This document shows, one piece after another, positions 1 through 7,726 of a stretch of 64,000 nt of DNA; positions within the stretch are counted from its first letter, which is position 1; every line of letters starts with the position of its first letter. Both the position numbers and the translations under genes were made by a program. The notes under the pieces are model-generated. The model saw nothing but the letters and a program-made list of their open reading frames with translations. It was not told the origin of the DNA and searched no databases. Source of the DNA: Kribbella pittospori (GTDB lineage Bacteria; Actinomycetota; Actinomycetes; Propionibacteriales; Kribbellaceae). The stretch lies in assembly GCF_004331465.1 (NCBI RefSeq), contig NZ_SJKB01000012.1, positions 62,001-126,000 of the forward strand, given 5' to 3'.

Positions 1-762
1 CGGGCGACCCAGATCGTCACCCTGGTGCAGTGTCAGCACGACCGGCGGTTCGACGAGCCGGCGCTCGCGTAGATAGGCGCCGAACGCCGCAGCCGCGGCG
101 CCGGTTGCCGGATCCTCGACCACACCGCCGACCGGGAACGGATCGCGCACGTGGAACACAGTCGGGGACTCGCGCCACACCAACTGCAAGGTCGTCAGAT
201 CCCGCTGCAGCATGTAGGCGAGCAGCCGATCGAAGTCGTAGTTCAGGTCGGCCAGTCGTTGCCTGGTCGACGTACTCACGATGAGATGCCGCGCCCCGGC
301 GTACCCGATGGCCGGCGGCAACTCAGGATCGAGCTCGTCCTCATGCCAGTCGAGGATCTCGAGTACGTCGCTGATGTCGTCGATCTCCTCGACGTGCGGC
401 TCGACGCTGGTCAGCGTGGCCCGCAGTCCGTCCGGTGATTCCTCGACCACGACGGGCACGAGCCCGGCCTGGGTCGAGAAGACGAGCTCACCGGGACCGA
501 TCCGCTCGGCCAGCGCGACCGCGGTGGCCACGGTCGCGTGCCCGCAGAACGGCACCTCGGCCCTGGGGGAGAAGTAGCGCACCGGGATCACCCCGTCGCG
601 ACCTCCGGGACCGCTGGTCAGGAAGGCGGATTCGGAGTACCCGACGTCGGCGGCGATCGCCTGCATCTCGGCGTACGTGAGCCGGCTCGCGTCGAGCACC
701 ACTCCGGCCGGGTTGCCGCCGGCCGGGTCGGACGTGAACGCCGTGTACCGCAGCACTGTCAT
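1..762 (-). CDS. PhzF family isomerase (3' end outside window)
   Basis: PhzF-fold isomerase/epimerase of the phenazine-biosynthesis superfamily; the substrate cannot be told. Read on the minus strand the protein starts MTVLRYTAFTSDPAGGNPAG. It carries the family Glu motif (GYSESAFL), the FCGHATVA motif and, late in the visible part, VEDPATGAA. 254 residues are visible and the family is usually 270-300, so only a short C-terminus is cut off. It starts 12 nt after the RibD-C gene ends, so the two are probably co-transcribed. Most homologues outside phenazine clusters are uncharacterised. Confidence 0.9.
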   Translation of the reverse strand, partial: MTVLRYTAFTSDPAGGNPAGVVLDASRLTYAEMQAIAADVGYSESAFLTSGPGGRDGVIPVRYFSPRAEVPFCGHATVATAVALAERIGPGELVFSTQAGLVPVVVEESPDGLRATLTSVEPHVEEIDDISDVLEILDWHEDELDPELPPAIGYAGARHLIVSTSTRQRLADLNYDFDRLLAYMLQRDLTTLQLVWRESPTVFHVRDPFPVGGVVEDPATGAAAAAFGAYLRERRLVEPPVVLTLHQGDDLGRP

Positions 763-774
763 CCGGTCATCCAA

Positions 775-1404
775 TCATTGCCGCTCCAACCGGACGAAGG
801 TCGCGCTCGGATCACTGACCATCTCGGTCACCTGGAACGCCCCCAGCGCGTTGGCCACGTCGTCGAACAGATGCTCGCCGCTGCCTGCCAGGATCGGCGC
901 GATCACGAGGTTGAGCTCATCGATCAGACCGGCCCGCAGGTACTGCTGGACGGTGTGGGCGCCACCGGCGATGACCACGTCCCGGCCACCGGCGGCCTTC
1001 AGCGCGCGCTCCAGCACGGCCTCGATCGGCTCGTCGGTGAAGTGGAACGTCGTACCGCCCTCCATCGGGATCGACGGCCGCAGGTGGTGGGTGAGAACGA
1101 AGGTGTCGTGGTGGTACGGCGGGTTGTCGCCCCACCAGCCCGTCCACGACTCGTCCTCCCACGCACCACGCTGCGGGCCGAACATGTTCCGTCCCATGAT
1201 CGTGGCGCCGACACCTTCGGCGTACCCGTCGATCCGGTCCGCCCCGAGCCCGCTCTTGCCGGCGGCCCTGTCTGCCTGCGCGACCTCCATCCAGTCGTGC
1301 ACCTTGTCCATGCCGTCGCCGAACGGCGCGTCCAGCCGCTGACCGGGACCGGCCGCGATCCCATCGAGAGTGATCGTGAAGTTGTGGACCCGAACCCTTG
1401 CCAT
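775..1404 (-). CDS. RibD C-terminal/dihydrofolate reductase family protein
   Basis: A 209-residue protein of the RibD_C (DHFR-like) fold, predicted to be an NAD(P)H-dependent cytosolic reductase. It begins MARVRVHNFTITLDG and contains the family segments GATIMGRNMFGP and VIAGGAHTVQQYLRAGLIDE. The ATG is preceded by GAGGGG; a frame open further upstream adds 29 unlikely residues. Proteins of this type are widespread in actinomycetes and rarely have an assigned substrate. It lies directly upstream of the PhzF gene, suggesting a two-gene operon. Confidence 0.87.
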   Translation of the reverse strand: MARVRVHNFTITLDGIAAGPGQRLDAPFGDGMDKVHDWMEVAQADRAAGKSGLGADRIDGYAEGVGATIMGRNMFGPQRGAWEDESWTGWWGDNPPYHHDTFVLTHHLRPSIPMEGGTTFHFTDEPIEAVLERALKAAGGRDVVIAGGAHTVQQYLRAGLIDELNLVIAPILAGSGEHLFDDVANALGAFQVTEMVSDPSATFVRLERQ

Positions 1405-1478
1405 GACAATCCCCTCAGTCTCTGTGCGGTCCTGCGTACACCCCCAGGTCGGAACCGCCCCGACCGCCTTGACATGGG

Positions 1479-1844
1479 TCAGTCTGTCCAATCCAACTGC
1501 CCCTCCGGAATCCCCAACCCCCGCCCAAACTCCTGCGCCTCGGCCCGCGCCGCCGTGTCACCGCGCTCGTATCGGAACACTCGGCCCGGGAACACGACGA
1601 AGACCTCCCGCGCGTCATGGAAGTCGGCGTACCACCCCGGCTGGTCCAACGCCCCGGCCAGCGTCTCCGCCAGCACCTCGGCCCCCTCGTCCTCGACGCC
1701 GAACTCCAGCACCGACCACACCGCCGCCTGACTCGGCGTCGCACTCGCCACGGCGTACCGACTGATCTTCCGCACCACCAACGGCACGTCCGAAATCTCC
1801 ACCCCAACCCGCAAACTCTCCAAAATCAACGCACCCTCAAACAC
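1479..1844 (-). CDS. Conserved hypothetical protein, 121 aa
   Basis: A soluble acidic protein of 121 residues starting MFEGALILESLRVGVEISD from a GTG. No known domain is recognised. It has no signal peptide or membrane segment. The C-terminal half (YADFHDAREVFVVFPGRVFR) alternates hydrophobic and charged residues like a small alpha/beta fold. Its Shine-Dalgarno (GAGAGGAGG) is excellent but sits inside the 3' arm of a 10-bp hairpin at 1847-1876, which may control translation. The function is unknown. Confidence 0.7.
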   Translation of the reverse strand: MFEGALILESLRVGVEISDVPLVVRKISRYAVASATPSQAAVWSVLEFGVEDEGAEVLAETLAGALDQPGWYADFHDAREVFVVFPGRVFRYERGDTAARAEAQEFGRGLGIPEGQLDWTD

Positions 1845-1846
1845 CC

Positions 1847-1876
1847 AGCCTCCTCTCGACTTCTGCAGAGGAGGCT
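1847..1876 (-). promoter_or_regulatory. Hairpin covering the Shine-Dalgarno of the 1479-1844 gene
   Basis: A perfect 10-bp inverted repeat (AGCCTCCTCT / AGAGGAGGCT) with a 10-nt loop. In the minus-strand transcript the 3' arm is the ribosome-binding site, two bases before the GTG start of the 121-residue gene. The 5' arm is an exact anti-Shine-Dalgarno. It also lies 18 nt after the stop of the DUF4234 gene, so it could serve as a terminator stem instead. Confidence 0.55.
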
Positions 1877-1894
1877 AGGGGTGCCCGCCGACAG

Positions 1895-2341
1895 TTACGC
1901 GAAGAGTGGGATCTGGGCGTTTTGCGGGGTGGCGCCGTAGGAGGCGATCACCTTGTTGAGTTCGGACTGGTAGTACAGCGTGCCGAGGCCGAAGACGAAC
2001 ATCAGCAGCAGGCCGACACCCGCGCTGCAGGTGACCGGCAGGCCCGCGGCCCGCTGGGTGTTGGCGATCCGGTTGCCGGTGTTGAAGTACGACACGAGCG
2101 GCGCGACGAACGTCCAGCCGAGCAGCAGCAACACCAGCATCGGCCCGGCCACCGGAACCACCCGGCGACGGTCGAACTGCGCCATCTCGGCGTGGATCTT
2201 GTAGTACCACACGAGGTGATAGATGCCGAGCGTGATCAGCGGCAGCCCGAGCCACACCCCGACCGGGTTGCGCTGCTTCATCTGAAGTCCTTGTGCCACC
2301 GGTGCACCGGCGCGTCCGGGCAGCACGATTTCCTGCGACAT
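1895..2341 (-). CDS. DUF4234-like membrane protein
   Basis: A 148-residue protein with three or four membrane segments. The N-terminal part after the first 25 residues matches the DUF4234 pattern: RNPVGVWLGLPLITLGIYHL followed by VWYYKIHAEM. Further hydrophobic stretches are PMLVLLLLGWTFVAPLVSYF and GVGLLLMFVFGLGTLYY. The ATG at 2341 has a GGAGGGGGAA ribosome-binding site; the frame is open upstream but without a site. The function of the family is not known. Confidence 0.82.
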   Translation of the reverse strand: MSQEIVLPGRAGAPVAQGLQMKQRNPVGVWLGLPLITLGIYHLVWYYKIHAEMAQFDRRRVVPVAGPMLVLLLLGWTFVAPLVSYFNTGNRIANTQRAAGLPVTCSAGVGLLLMFVFGLGTLYYQSELNKVIASYGATPQNAQIPLFA

Positions 2342-2492
2342 GATTCCCCCTCCGAAGAAAACTTCTGGCAGCTGGTTCCCCCCGGCTGCCGGAAGTCGGT
2401 CAAGGCCGCTCAGACTAGTGGTCCTCACGCATCGTGACTACCGGCGCGGTCAGTTTGTTATCTCCGGCCGGCCGGGACCCGTTTAGCGTGGG

Positions 2493-2885
2493 GTGGTGGA
2501 GCGGATCGGGTATGTCATTTTGTATGTCGAGGATCTCGGGGCGTCGGTGGAGTTCTATCGGGATGTGGTCGGGTTGCCGTACAAGTTCACCGATGCGGGG
2601 TATGCGGAGTTCGGGACCGAGGGGACGCGGTTCGCGTTGTTCGAGCGGCGGCGGGCGGAGTGGTTGACCGGGCGGACGGTCTCGCCGGGGGCGGCCGGCG
2701 AGGTGGTGGTGATGGTCGACGACGTGGACGCGTGGGCCGATCGGCTCGCGGCCCGCGGAGTCGAGGTGCTCAGCGGGCCGGCCGATCGGCCGTGGGGACA
2801 TCGGACCGCGCATGTCGCGGATCCGGACGGCTTCGTGGTCGAGTTCGCCCAGGAGATCCCGCGGCTGCGCGGCCGCCGCGTGTGA
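2493..2885 (+). CDS. VOC family (glyoxalase/bleomycin-resistance fold) protein
   Basis: A 130-residue vicinal-oxygen-chelate protein, starting at GTG with MVERIGYVILYVEDL. Two beta-alpha-beta-beta-beta halves can be read: the first has SVEFYRDVVGLPY and the second DDVDAWADRLAARGVEV followed by DPDGFVVEFAQE. Possible metal ligands are the Glu in FVVEFAQE and the His in WGHRTAHVADPDG. The substrate is unknown; such single-domain proteins may be dioxygenases, lyases or drug-binding proteins. Confidence 0.85.
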   Translation: MVERIGYVILYVEDLGASVEFYRDVVGLPYKFTDAGYAEFGTEGTRFALFERRRAEWLTGRTVSPGAAGEVVVMVDDVDAWADRLAARGVEVLSGPADRPWGHRTAHVADPDGFVVEFAQEIPRLRGRRV

Positions 2886-2909
2886 AGTTGGTTGTCAGAG
2901 GCAACTGTG

Positions 2910-3518
2910 TCAGCGGTGCCGGTTCTGGTACTGCCAGCGACGACGGTGCGCACCGCTGATCAGGAGGATCCAGAACATGCCCCACACCAGCCACGGCGCG
3001 GCCAAGGTGATCGCGGTGATCACCAGCGCGATCATCAGGATCGGAGCGAGCATCACGAACGGCGGTGGGCCTTGGCGCCGCCGCGGCTTGGCGGTCCGCG
3101 GCGACCACGGTCCCTGCGCGCCCTGGAGGTCGGCCGGGTCCGGGAGGTCGTCGAACAGTGGCTCGAGGTCGTCGGAGTACCGCGCCCTGGTCGCCTGCTC
3201 GCTGCGCTCCTCGAACTCGGTCTGCGTCAGCCGGCCCGCGACGAAGTGGTCGCTGAGTACGGCGACGGCCTGGTCGCGTTCGGTGTCGCCGATCCGCAGT
3301 GGGCCGCGGCGCCGCTCCGGCGTGCGGTCAGCGGCATCGTCCTCGCGGGGATCCAGCTTGCGCCAGTCCGGCCCGCCCCAGTCGGGTCCACGCCAATCGC
3401 GACCGTGCCAGTCGCGGTCCTGCCAGTCGTGGTTGTGCCAGTCGTGGCGGCGGCGGCGGCCGCGTCGGTCGGCGTCGCGCGAGTCGGGGTCGCGCCATTC
3501 CGGCAGGGGCGAGCTCAT
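2910..3518 (-). CDS. DUF1707 domain membrane protein with a DW-pentapeptide repeat
   Basis: A 202-residue protein. The N-terminus is very polar and carries six repeats of the form [HRP]DWxx. A DUF1707 (SHOCT-like) module follows: LRIGDTERDQAVAVLSDHF then GRLTQTEFEERSEQA. The C-terminus has one or two hydrophobic segments (VMLAPILMIALVITAITLAA and VWGMFWILLIS). The start codon overlaps the stop of the padR-like gene by 4 nt (ATGA), so the two are translationally coupled. DUF1707 proteins are common actinobacterial membrane proteins of unknown function, often controlled by the neighbouring regulator. Confidence 0.85.
   Translation of the reverse strand: MSSPLPEWRDPDSRDADRRGRRRRHDWHNHDWQDRDWHGRDWRGPDWGGPDWRKLDPREDDAADRTPERRRGPLRIGDTERDQAVAVLSDHFVAGRLTQTEFEERSEQATRARYSDDLEPLFDDLPDPADLQGAQGPWSPRTAKPRRRQGPPPFVMLAPILMIALVITAITLAAPWLVWGMFWILLISGAHRRRWQYQNRHR
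3362..3447 (-). repeat. Six-copy 15-bp minisatellite inside the DUF1707 gene
   Basis: The hexamer CCAGTC (once CCAATC) recurs every 15 bp, at 3363, 3378, 3393, 3408, 3423 and 3438. On the minus strand each unit encodes a pentapeptide containing Asp-Trp (HDWHN, HDWQD, RDWHG, RDWRG, PDWGG, PDWRK). The period is a multiple of three, so copy-number change would keep the frame. Confidence 0.85.
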
Positions 3519-4216
3519 GACCGGTCCTGCTCGTCGTCCGGTCGCTCGTCCGCGAGGATCCCGTACAGCTTCCGCCGCAGTTCGGCCAGCGCGTCCTTCG
3601 CGCGCGCCTGCTGCTCCGGCGTGCCGGTCGCGAGGATCTGCCACATCGCCGTCGCCACCTGGCCGAGCAGCGGCTTCAGCCCGTTCTCGTCGTCATCGCT
3701 CGGTGCGCTCATCGCCTCCCACGGCGCGGACACCTCGTCGGAGTGCTCGGCGACGTACGCGCGTCCCTCGTCGGTCAGCGTGAAGGTACGGCGGCCGACC
3801 TCGGCGTCGGCGGTGACCAGGCCCTCGTCCTCGAGCTGCTGCAGGGTCGGGTAGATCGACCCCGGGCTGGGCTTCCACACGCCGCCGCTGCGCTCGGCGA
3901 TCTCCTGGATGATCTGGTAGCCGTTCATCGGCTGCTCGGCCAGTACGGCGAGGATCGCCGCGCGCACGTCACCGCGCCGAGCCTTCGGCCCACGCCAGCG
4001 CGGCGGCGGACCCCACGGCGGGCCGAACATCTGGCCGCCACCGCCGAACATCCCCCACTGCCCGGAGAACGGCTGGTGGTGTCCCCGGTGACCGCGCCGC
4101 CCGGTCATGGCCGCGTGCAGTTCGTCCTTGATGTCGTCGACAACTGAGTCGAAGGCTGAGCAGTGCTGTGCGAGTTTCTGCCACGGCCAGCCCGCGGCGT
4201 ACGTCGATCCGGTCAT
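3515..4216 (-). CDS. PadR family transcriptional regulator
   Basis: A 233-residue PadR regulator. The winged-helix core is clear: RGDVRAAILAVLAEQPMNGY, then IIQEIAERS and WKPSPGSIYPTLQQLEDEGL, followed by a wing (GRRTFTLTDEGRAYV). It is preceded by an unusual Gly/His/Pro/Trp-rich linker of about 60 residues. The chosen ATG (MTGSTYAAGWPW) leaves a 5' leader with palindromes at 4242-4276. It is coupled to the downstream DUF1707 membrane gene, its likely target together with itself. Confidence 0.9.
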   Translation of the reverse strand: MTGSTYAAGWPWQKLAQHCSAFDSVVDDIKDELHAAMTGRRGHRGHHQPFSGQWGMFGGGGQMFGPPWGPPPRWRGPKARRGDVRAAILAVLAEQPMNGYQIIQEIAERSGGVWKPSPGSIYPTLQQLEDEGLVTADAEVGRRTFTLTDEGRAYVAEHSDEVSAPWEAMSAPSDDDENGLKPLLGQVATAMWQILATGTPEQQARAKDALAELRRKLYGILADERPDDEQDRS

Positions 4217-4241
4217 CCCGACCACCCGTCTCTCAGGAGAA

Positions 4242-4276
4242 TGCGATACGTCGACGATATATCGCGACACATCGCA
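4242..4276. promoter_or_regulatory. Candidate PadR operator
   Basis: Upstream of the padR-like start lie a 10-bp palindrome CGATATATCG (4255-4264) and a wider pair TGCGAT (4242-4247) / ATCGCA (4271-4276) around almost the same centre. This AT-containing, nested dyad stands out in a 70% GC region and is placed for autoregulation. The assignment to PadR is inference. Confidence 0.45.
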
Positions 4277-4322
4277 ACCCAAGGGGATCGTGCCCAGGGA
4301 CTTCGGCTCAGGACGTCAGCTT

Positions 4323-5048
4323 TCAGGACGTGAGCTTGAGGTCCGCCACCGTGGCGACCAGCAGCAGCGAGTCACCCTCGACGGACACCTGCTTCAATGC
4401 TGCGTCGAACGGAAGCTGTGGAAAAGCCAATCCACGGGCCAGTTGGGACTTCACCGCGTTGCGCACCACCGACGGGATGGAGTCGGACATGCCGTCGACG
4501 CCCAGGGCGATCCGGCGGCCCTTCACCTGCGGGGTGACGGCCACCTCCGTGTTCAGACCGCCGACGGACAGCCGCGCGTGCAGTTTGCCGTCGACGATGC
4601 GGAAGCTCAGACCCTTGATGCTGGTGGTGCTGGCGGCCAGCTTGGTCAGCTCGTCCGGCGACAGGCGCACCCGCATGGCGGTCGAGTCGACCGTGACCGC
4701 CGTACCGGGCTTCTGCTCGAGCAGAGCTCGGGGCACGTGTACGCCGGACATCTCCACCACGAGATCCTGAGCGGCGACGTCGTTCGAGAAGGTCGGTTGC
4801 TTCATCGTCAGCGTGACCGATGAGAACTTCTCCTTGGCCAACTGCGGGAGGAACCCGAAGCCGCCCACCTCGACGGATGTGTCGGTGGCCTCCACGTCGT
4901 ACTTCGCCGCCTGGTTCTCGGCCATCGTGGCCAGCCGGTTCTCGGCCGCCCACTCCGCCGCTCGGTCGACCGCGACCGCCAGTACGCCCAGCACGATCAC
5001 CGTCACCACCAACCGCCGCAACCAGCGGCCCGATCCTCTGGATCTCAT
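4323..5048 (-). CDS. LmeA-like (DUF2993) lipid-binding membrane-anchored protein
   Basis: A 241-residue protein with an N-terminal membrane anchor (WLRRLVVTVIVLGVLAVAV) and a long extracytoplasmic DUF2993 domain. The pattern RAAEWAAENRLATMAENQAA, then VEVGGFGFLPQLAKEKFSSV, is typical of the LmeA family of periplasmic phospholipid-binding proteins described in mycobacteria. The start at 5048 (MRSRGSGRW) places the anchor near the N-terminus. No obvious partner gene is adjacent. Confidence 0.83.
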   Translation of the reverse strand: MRSRGSGRWLRRLVVTVIVLGVLAVAVDRAAEWAAENRLATMAENQAAKYDVEATDTSVEVGGFGFLPQLAKEKFSSVTLTMKQPTFSNDVAAQDLVVEMSGVHVPRALLEQKPGTAVTVDSTAMRVRLSPDELTKLAASTTSIKGLSFRIVDGKLHARLSVGGLNTEVAVTPQVKGRRIALGVDGMSDSIPSVVRNAVKSQLARGLAFPQLPFDAALKQVSVEGDSLLLVATVADLKLTS

Positions 5049-5118
5049 TCCTGCCCTTCCGACAACGGCGGATCCGTCGATCCGCACAGCCTAGGGCTCA
5101 GACGTTCGGGACACGGAT

Positions 5119-6069
5119 TCAGTTGGCGACGGCTGCGCGAAAGCCGGCGATGGTTTCGCGCAGTGCGTCGTCGGTCGCTGTGGGTTTGATGCTGAAGGCA
5201 ACAGTTGTGGCGGTGGAGTCGACGACGAACGGGCGACGCCACTGGTACTGCGTCTCGATCATCTCGCGAGCGTCCGGGTTGAAGAGTCCGCCGATGCGCA
5301 GCGCGACGGCGGGCATCGCGGAGATCCGGGCCGCTGGTGCTCCGGCGAGCTCGGCCGTGCGGGTGGCGAGAGCGCGGATCGACATCGGGTCCGGTGTCGG
5401 TACGTGCCACGCTCGTCCCCAGGCGGTCTCGTCTGCGGCTGCCGCGACGAGGGTCTGGGCGACGTCGCCGACGTACGTCCAACTGTGGAGCGCATCCAGA
5501 TCGGCGGGCGCCGAAGCGCGCTTGCCTCGCAGCACCTTGGGCAGCACCAGAATGGTGAACGGCGAGACCGCGCCGGCACCCAGGTAGTCCGAACCGCGCA
5601 CCTCGGCCGTCCGGATCCGGCCCGCCTGATGTGCCGCCAACGCGTCGGTCCAGAGCTTGGCCCGGACCTGTCCCTTGACGGAGTTGGGCTGCAGGGGAGT
5701 GTCCTCGGTGATCGGCCCGTCAACCTGGCCGTAGGCGTACAGGTTGCCGGTCGTCACCAGCACAGCCCCGCTGACCTCGGCCGCATGCACCAGTGCGGCT
5801 CCCAGTGGAGGCCAGTCGGTCGGCCATCGGTGGTACGCCGGACCTGCGCACGAGTACAGCGCCGCTGCGCCTTCGGCGTGGCGCGCCAAGGCTTCGGCGT
5901 CGCTAGCGTCCGCCGCAACTCGCTCGATCTCGCCGTTCTCTTGAGAAGGTCCGGGCTGGGGAGCGCTGCCGCTGCGGGTGATGAGGCGGACCTGCTCACC
6001 CCGGGCAGCGAGCAACCGAGCCGTGGCTGAGCCGACCGGACCGGCGCCGACAACGACGTGCAGGGACAT
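5119..6069 (-). CDS. NAD(P)-dependent epimerase/dehydratase family protein
   Basis: A 316-residue Rossmann-fold protein of the extended/atypical SDR type. The nucleotide-binding motif is GAGPVGSATARLLAARG near residue 10. The next landmarks are ALYSCAGPAYHRW and VLVTTGNLYAYG, where YAYG occupies the place of the catalytic Tyr region. It begins MSLHVVVGAG at an ATG. It is divergent from the TetR gene, with a palindromic operator between them, so it is the probable repressed target. The substrate is unknown. Confidence 0.85.
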   Translation of the reverse strand: MSLHVVVGAGPVGSATARLLAARGEQVRLITRSGSAPQPGPSQENGEIERVAADASDAEALARHAEGAAALYSCAGPAYHRWPTDWPPLGAALVHAAEVSGAVLVTTGNLYAYGQVDGPITEDTPLQPNSVKGQVRAKLWTDALAAHQAGRIRTAEVRGSDYLGAGAVSPFTILVLPKVLRGKRASAPADLDALHSWTYVGDVAQTLVAAAADETAWGRAWHVPTPDPMSIRALATRTAELAGAPAARISAMPAVALRIGGLFNPDAREMIETQYQWRRPFVVDSTATTVAFSIKPTATDDALRETIAGFRAAVAN

Positions 6070-6093
6070 GGCGGACAACCCTTCGTGACTGAT

Positions 6094-6118
6094 GTTCTTG
6101 ATCGAGAACAGTGTTCTC
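6094..6118. promoter_or_regulatory. TetR operator between divergent genes
   Basis: The 15-bp sequence GAGAACA-G-TGTTCTC (6104-6118) is a perfect dyad with 7-bp arms. A second, overlapping dyad GTTCT(N6)AGAAC spans 6094-6109. Both lie in the 90-bp gap between the divergent epimerase and TetR starts, the usual position for a TetR autoregulatory site. Confidence 0.65.
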
Positions 6119-6159
6119 TAATGAGTTCACTGTACTCCATCCTGTGTCAGACTGATCCC

Positions 6160-6846
6160 ATGTCCGCACCGTCCCTGCGCGCCCGGGTCCGCTCGGAGAT
6201 GAGCCAGGAGATCAAGGACGTCGCCCGTCGGCACCTCGCCACGGACGGCGCCAACCTCTCCCTACGCGCCGTCGCCAGGGACCTCGACATCGTCGCGTCG
6301 GCCCTCTACCGCTACTTCCCGAGCCGCGATGCCCTGCTCACCGCGCTGATCATCGATGCGTACGACGCTCTCGCCGCCGCCGCGACCACCGCCGAGTCCG
6401 CCGTACCGCGTGACGACCTCCGCGGCCGCTGGCTCGCCGTCTGCCGCGGCGTCCGCACCTGGGCGCTGGCCCACCCGGCCGAGTACGGCCTGATCTACGG
6501 CAGCCCGGTCCCCGGGTACGCCGCTCCCCAGGACACCGTCGAGCCGGCAACCAAAGTGATCCTGCTCCTCGCCGCCATCGTCACCGACGCCGGCGACCGC
6601 CTCCGCTCGCTGACCGCATCACCACTCACAGCACCGCTCCGCGCCGACCTCCGTCGCCTGATCCGCGAACGCAAGGGCGACATGCTCGAGGAACGACTCG
6701 ACCGCGTCCTGGTCGCCTGGACGCACCTGTACGGCGTACTCAACTTCGAAGTCTTCGGTCGCCTCGACGAGATGATCGAGGCCCGCGCGCAGTACTTCGA
6801 TCACCACATGATCCTGATGGCCGACCTGACCGGCCTCCCCGCGTGA
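6160..6846 (+). CDS. TetR/AcrR family regulator (WHG-type C-terminus)
   Basis: A 228-residue TetR regulator. The N-terminal HTH reads LSLRAVARDLDIVASALYRY followed by FPSRDALLTALI. The C-terminal ligand domain resembles the TetR_C WHG group, with AVCRGVRTWALAHPAEYGLI and YGSPVPGYAAP. The start MSAPSLRARVR is preferred because it follows the operator; an upstream in-frame ATG would run through it. The stop overlaps the GTG of the ECF41 sigma gene by 4 nt, so the two are translationally coupled. Confidence 0.9.
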   Translation: MSAPSLRARVRSEMSQEIKDVARRHLATDGANLSLRAVARDLDIVASALYRYFPSRDALLTALIIDAYDALAAAATTAESAVPRDDLRGRWLAVCRGVRTWALAHPAEYGLIYGSPVPGYAAPQDTVEPATKVILLLAAIVTDAGDRLRSLTASPLTAPLRADLRRLIRERKGDMLEERLDRVLVAWTHLYGVLNFEVFGRLDEMIEARAQYFDHHMILMADLTGLPA

Positions 6847-7694
6847 CCGCCGAGACCTTCGCCGACTACCGCGGCCTCCTGTACGCCGTCGCCTATCGCG
6901 TGCTCGGCAGCGTCGCCGAGGCCGAGGACGTCGTACAGGACTCCTGGCTGCGCTGGAGTCGCGTCGACCCGGCCACTGTCGACGATCCCGAGGGCTACCT
7001 GGTCCGAGTCGCGACCCGCCTCGCCATCGACCGTCTCCGCAGTGCAGCGGTACGCCGTGAGTCCTACGTCGGACCGTGGTTGCCGGAGCCGATGCTCACC
7101 AGTCCGGACGCGGCCGACGACGTCGTACGCAACGACTCGGTGTCCACGGCGATGCTGCTCGTCCTGGAAGCACTGTCGCCGACCGAACGCGCCGTCTTCG
7201 TTCTGAACGAGGCGTTCGGCTACAGCCACAACGAGATCGCCCGCATCCTCGGTCGCCAGGACGCCGACGTACGGCAAGTCGCGCACCGCGCGCGCAAGGC
7301 GGTCGCAGCCCGCCGGCGCCGCTACGACACCGACCAGTCCACGCAGCGGCAGGTGACGGAGAAGTTCCTGGCAGCCTGCCTCGACGGTGACGTGAAGGCA
7401 TTGATGGAGGTGCTCGCGCCCGACGTGACCTTGATCAGCGACGGCGGCGGACTCACCGGCGCGCCACGCAAGCCGATCCACGGCCCGGAGTACGTCGCGC
7501 AGGCGTTCATCGTGCTGTCGCGGCGGCGCCCCGAGGGTTCCCGCGTCGAGCTCCGTCAGGTCAACGGAGCACCGGGCTTCGTGATCACTTCAGGAGGTAC
7601 GGCGGTCGTCGCGGCGACGTTCTACCTGGTGGATGGCGCGATCGACACCATCCACGTCGTCAGCAACCCGGAGAAGCTGACCGGCGTGAGCTGA
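6843..7694 (+). CDS. ECF41 family RNA polymerase sigma factor (SigJ-like)
   Basis: A 283-residue ECF sigma factor with a fused SnoaL-like C-terminal domain. Region 2 (VAEAEDVVQDSWLRW) and region 4 (LSPTERAVFVLNEAFGYSH, ARILGRQDADVRQVAHRARK) are clear. The three ECF41 hallmarks are present: WLPEP in the linker from Trp79, DGGG in the SnoaL domain, and NPEKL near the C-terminus. ECF41 members have no separate anti-sigma; the fused domain regulates activity. The GTG start overlaps the TetR stop. A DoxX-like gene with an ECF41-like promoter follows. Confidence 0.93.
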   Translation: MTAETFADYRGLLYAVAYRVLGSVAEAEDVVQDSWLRWSRVDPATVDDPEGYLVRVATRLAIDRLRSAAVRRESYVGPWLPEPMLTSPDAADDVVRNDSVSTAMLLVLEALSPTERAVFVLNEAFGYSHNEIARILGRQDADVRQVAHRARKAVAARRRRYDTDQSTQRQVTEKFLAACLDGDVKALMEVLAPDVTLISDGGGLTGAPRKPIHGPEYVAQAFIVLSRRRPEGSRVELRQVNGAPGFVITSGGTAVVAATFYLVDGAIDTIHVVSNPEKLTGVS

Positions 7695-7699
7695 TTCAC

Positions 7700-7726
7700 T
7701 GTCACGTCTCGGCACGCTGTCTCGTC
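7700..7726 (+). promoter_or_regulatory. ECF41-type promoter upstream of the DoxX-like gene
   Basis: TGTCACG (7700-7706) and CGTC (7723-7726) are separated by 16 bp. This resembles the TGTCACA / CGTC elements I recall for ECF41 sigma factors, with one mismatch in the -35. It lies directly downstream of the ECF41 gene and about 40 bp before the DoxX-like start. The match is by eye. Confidence 0.55.
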
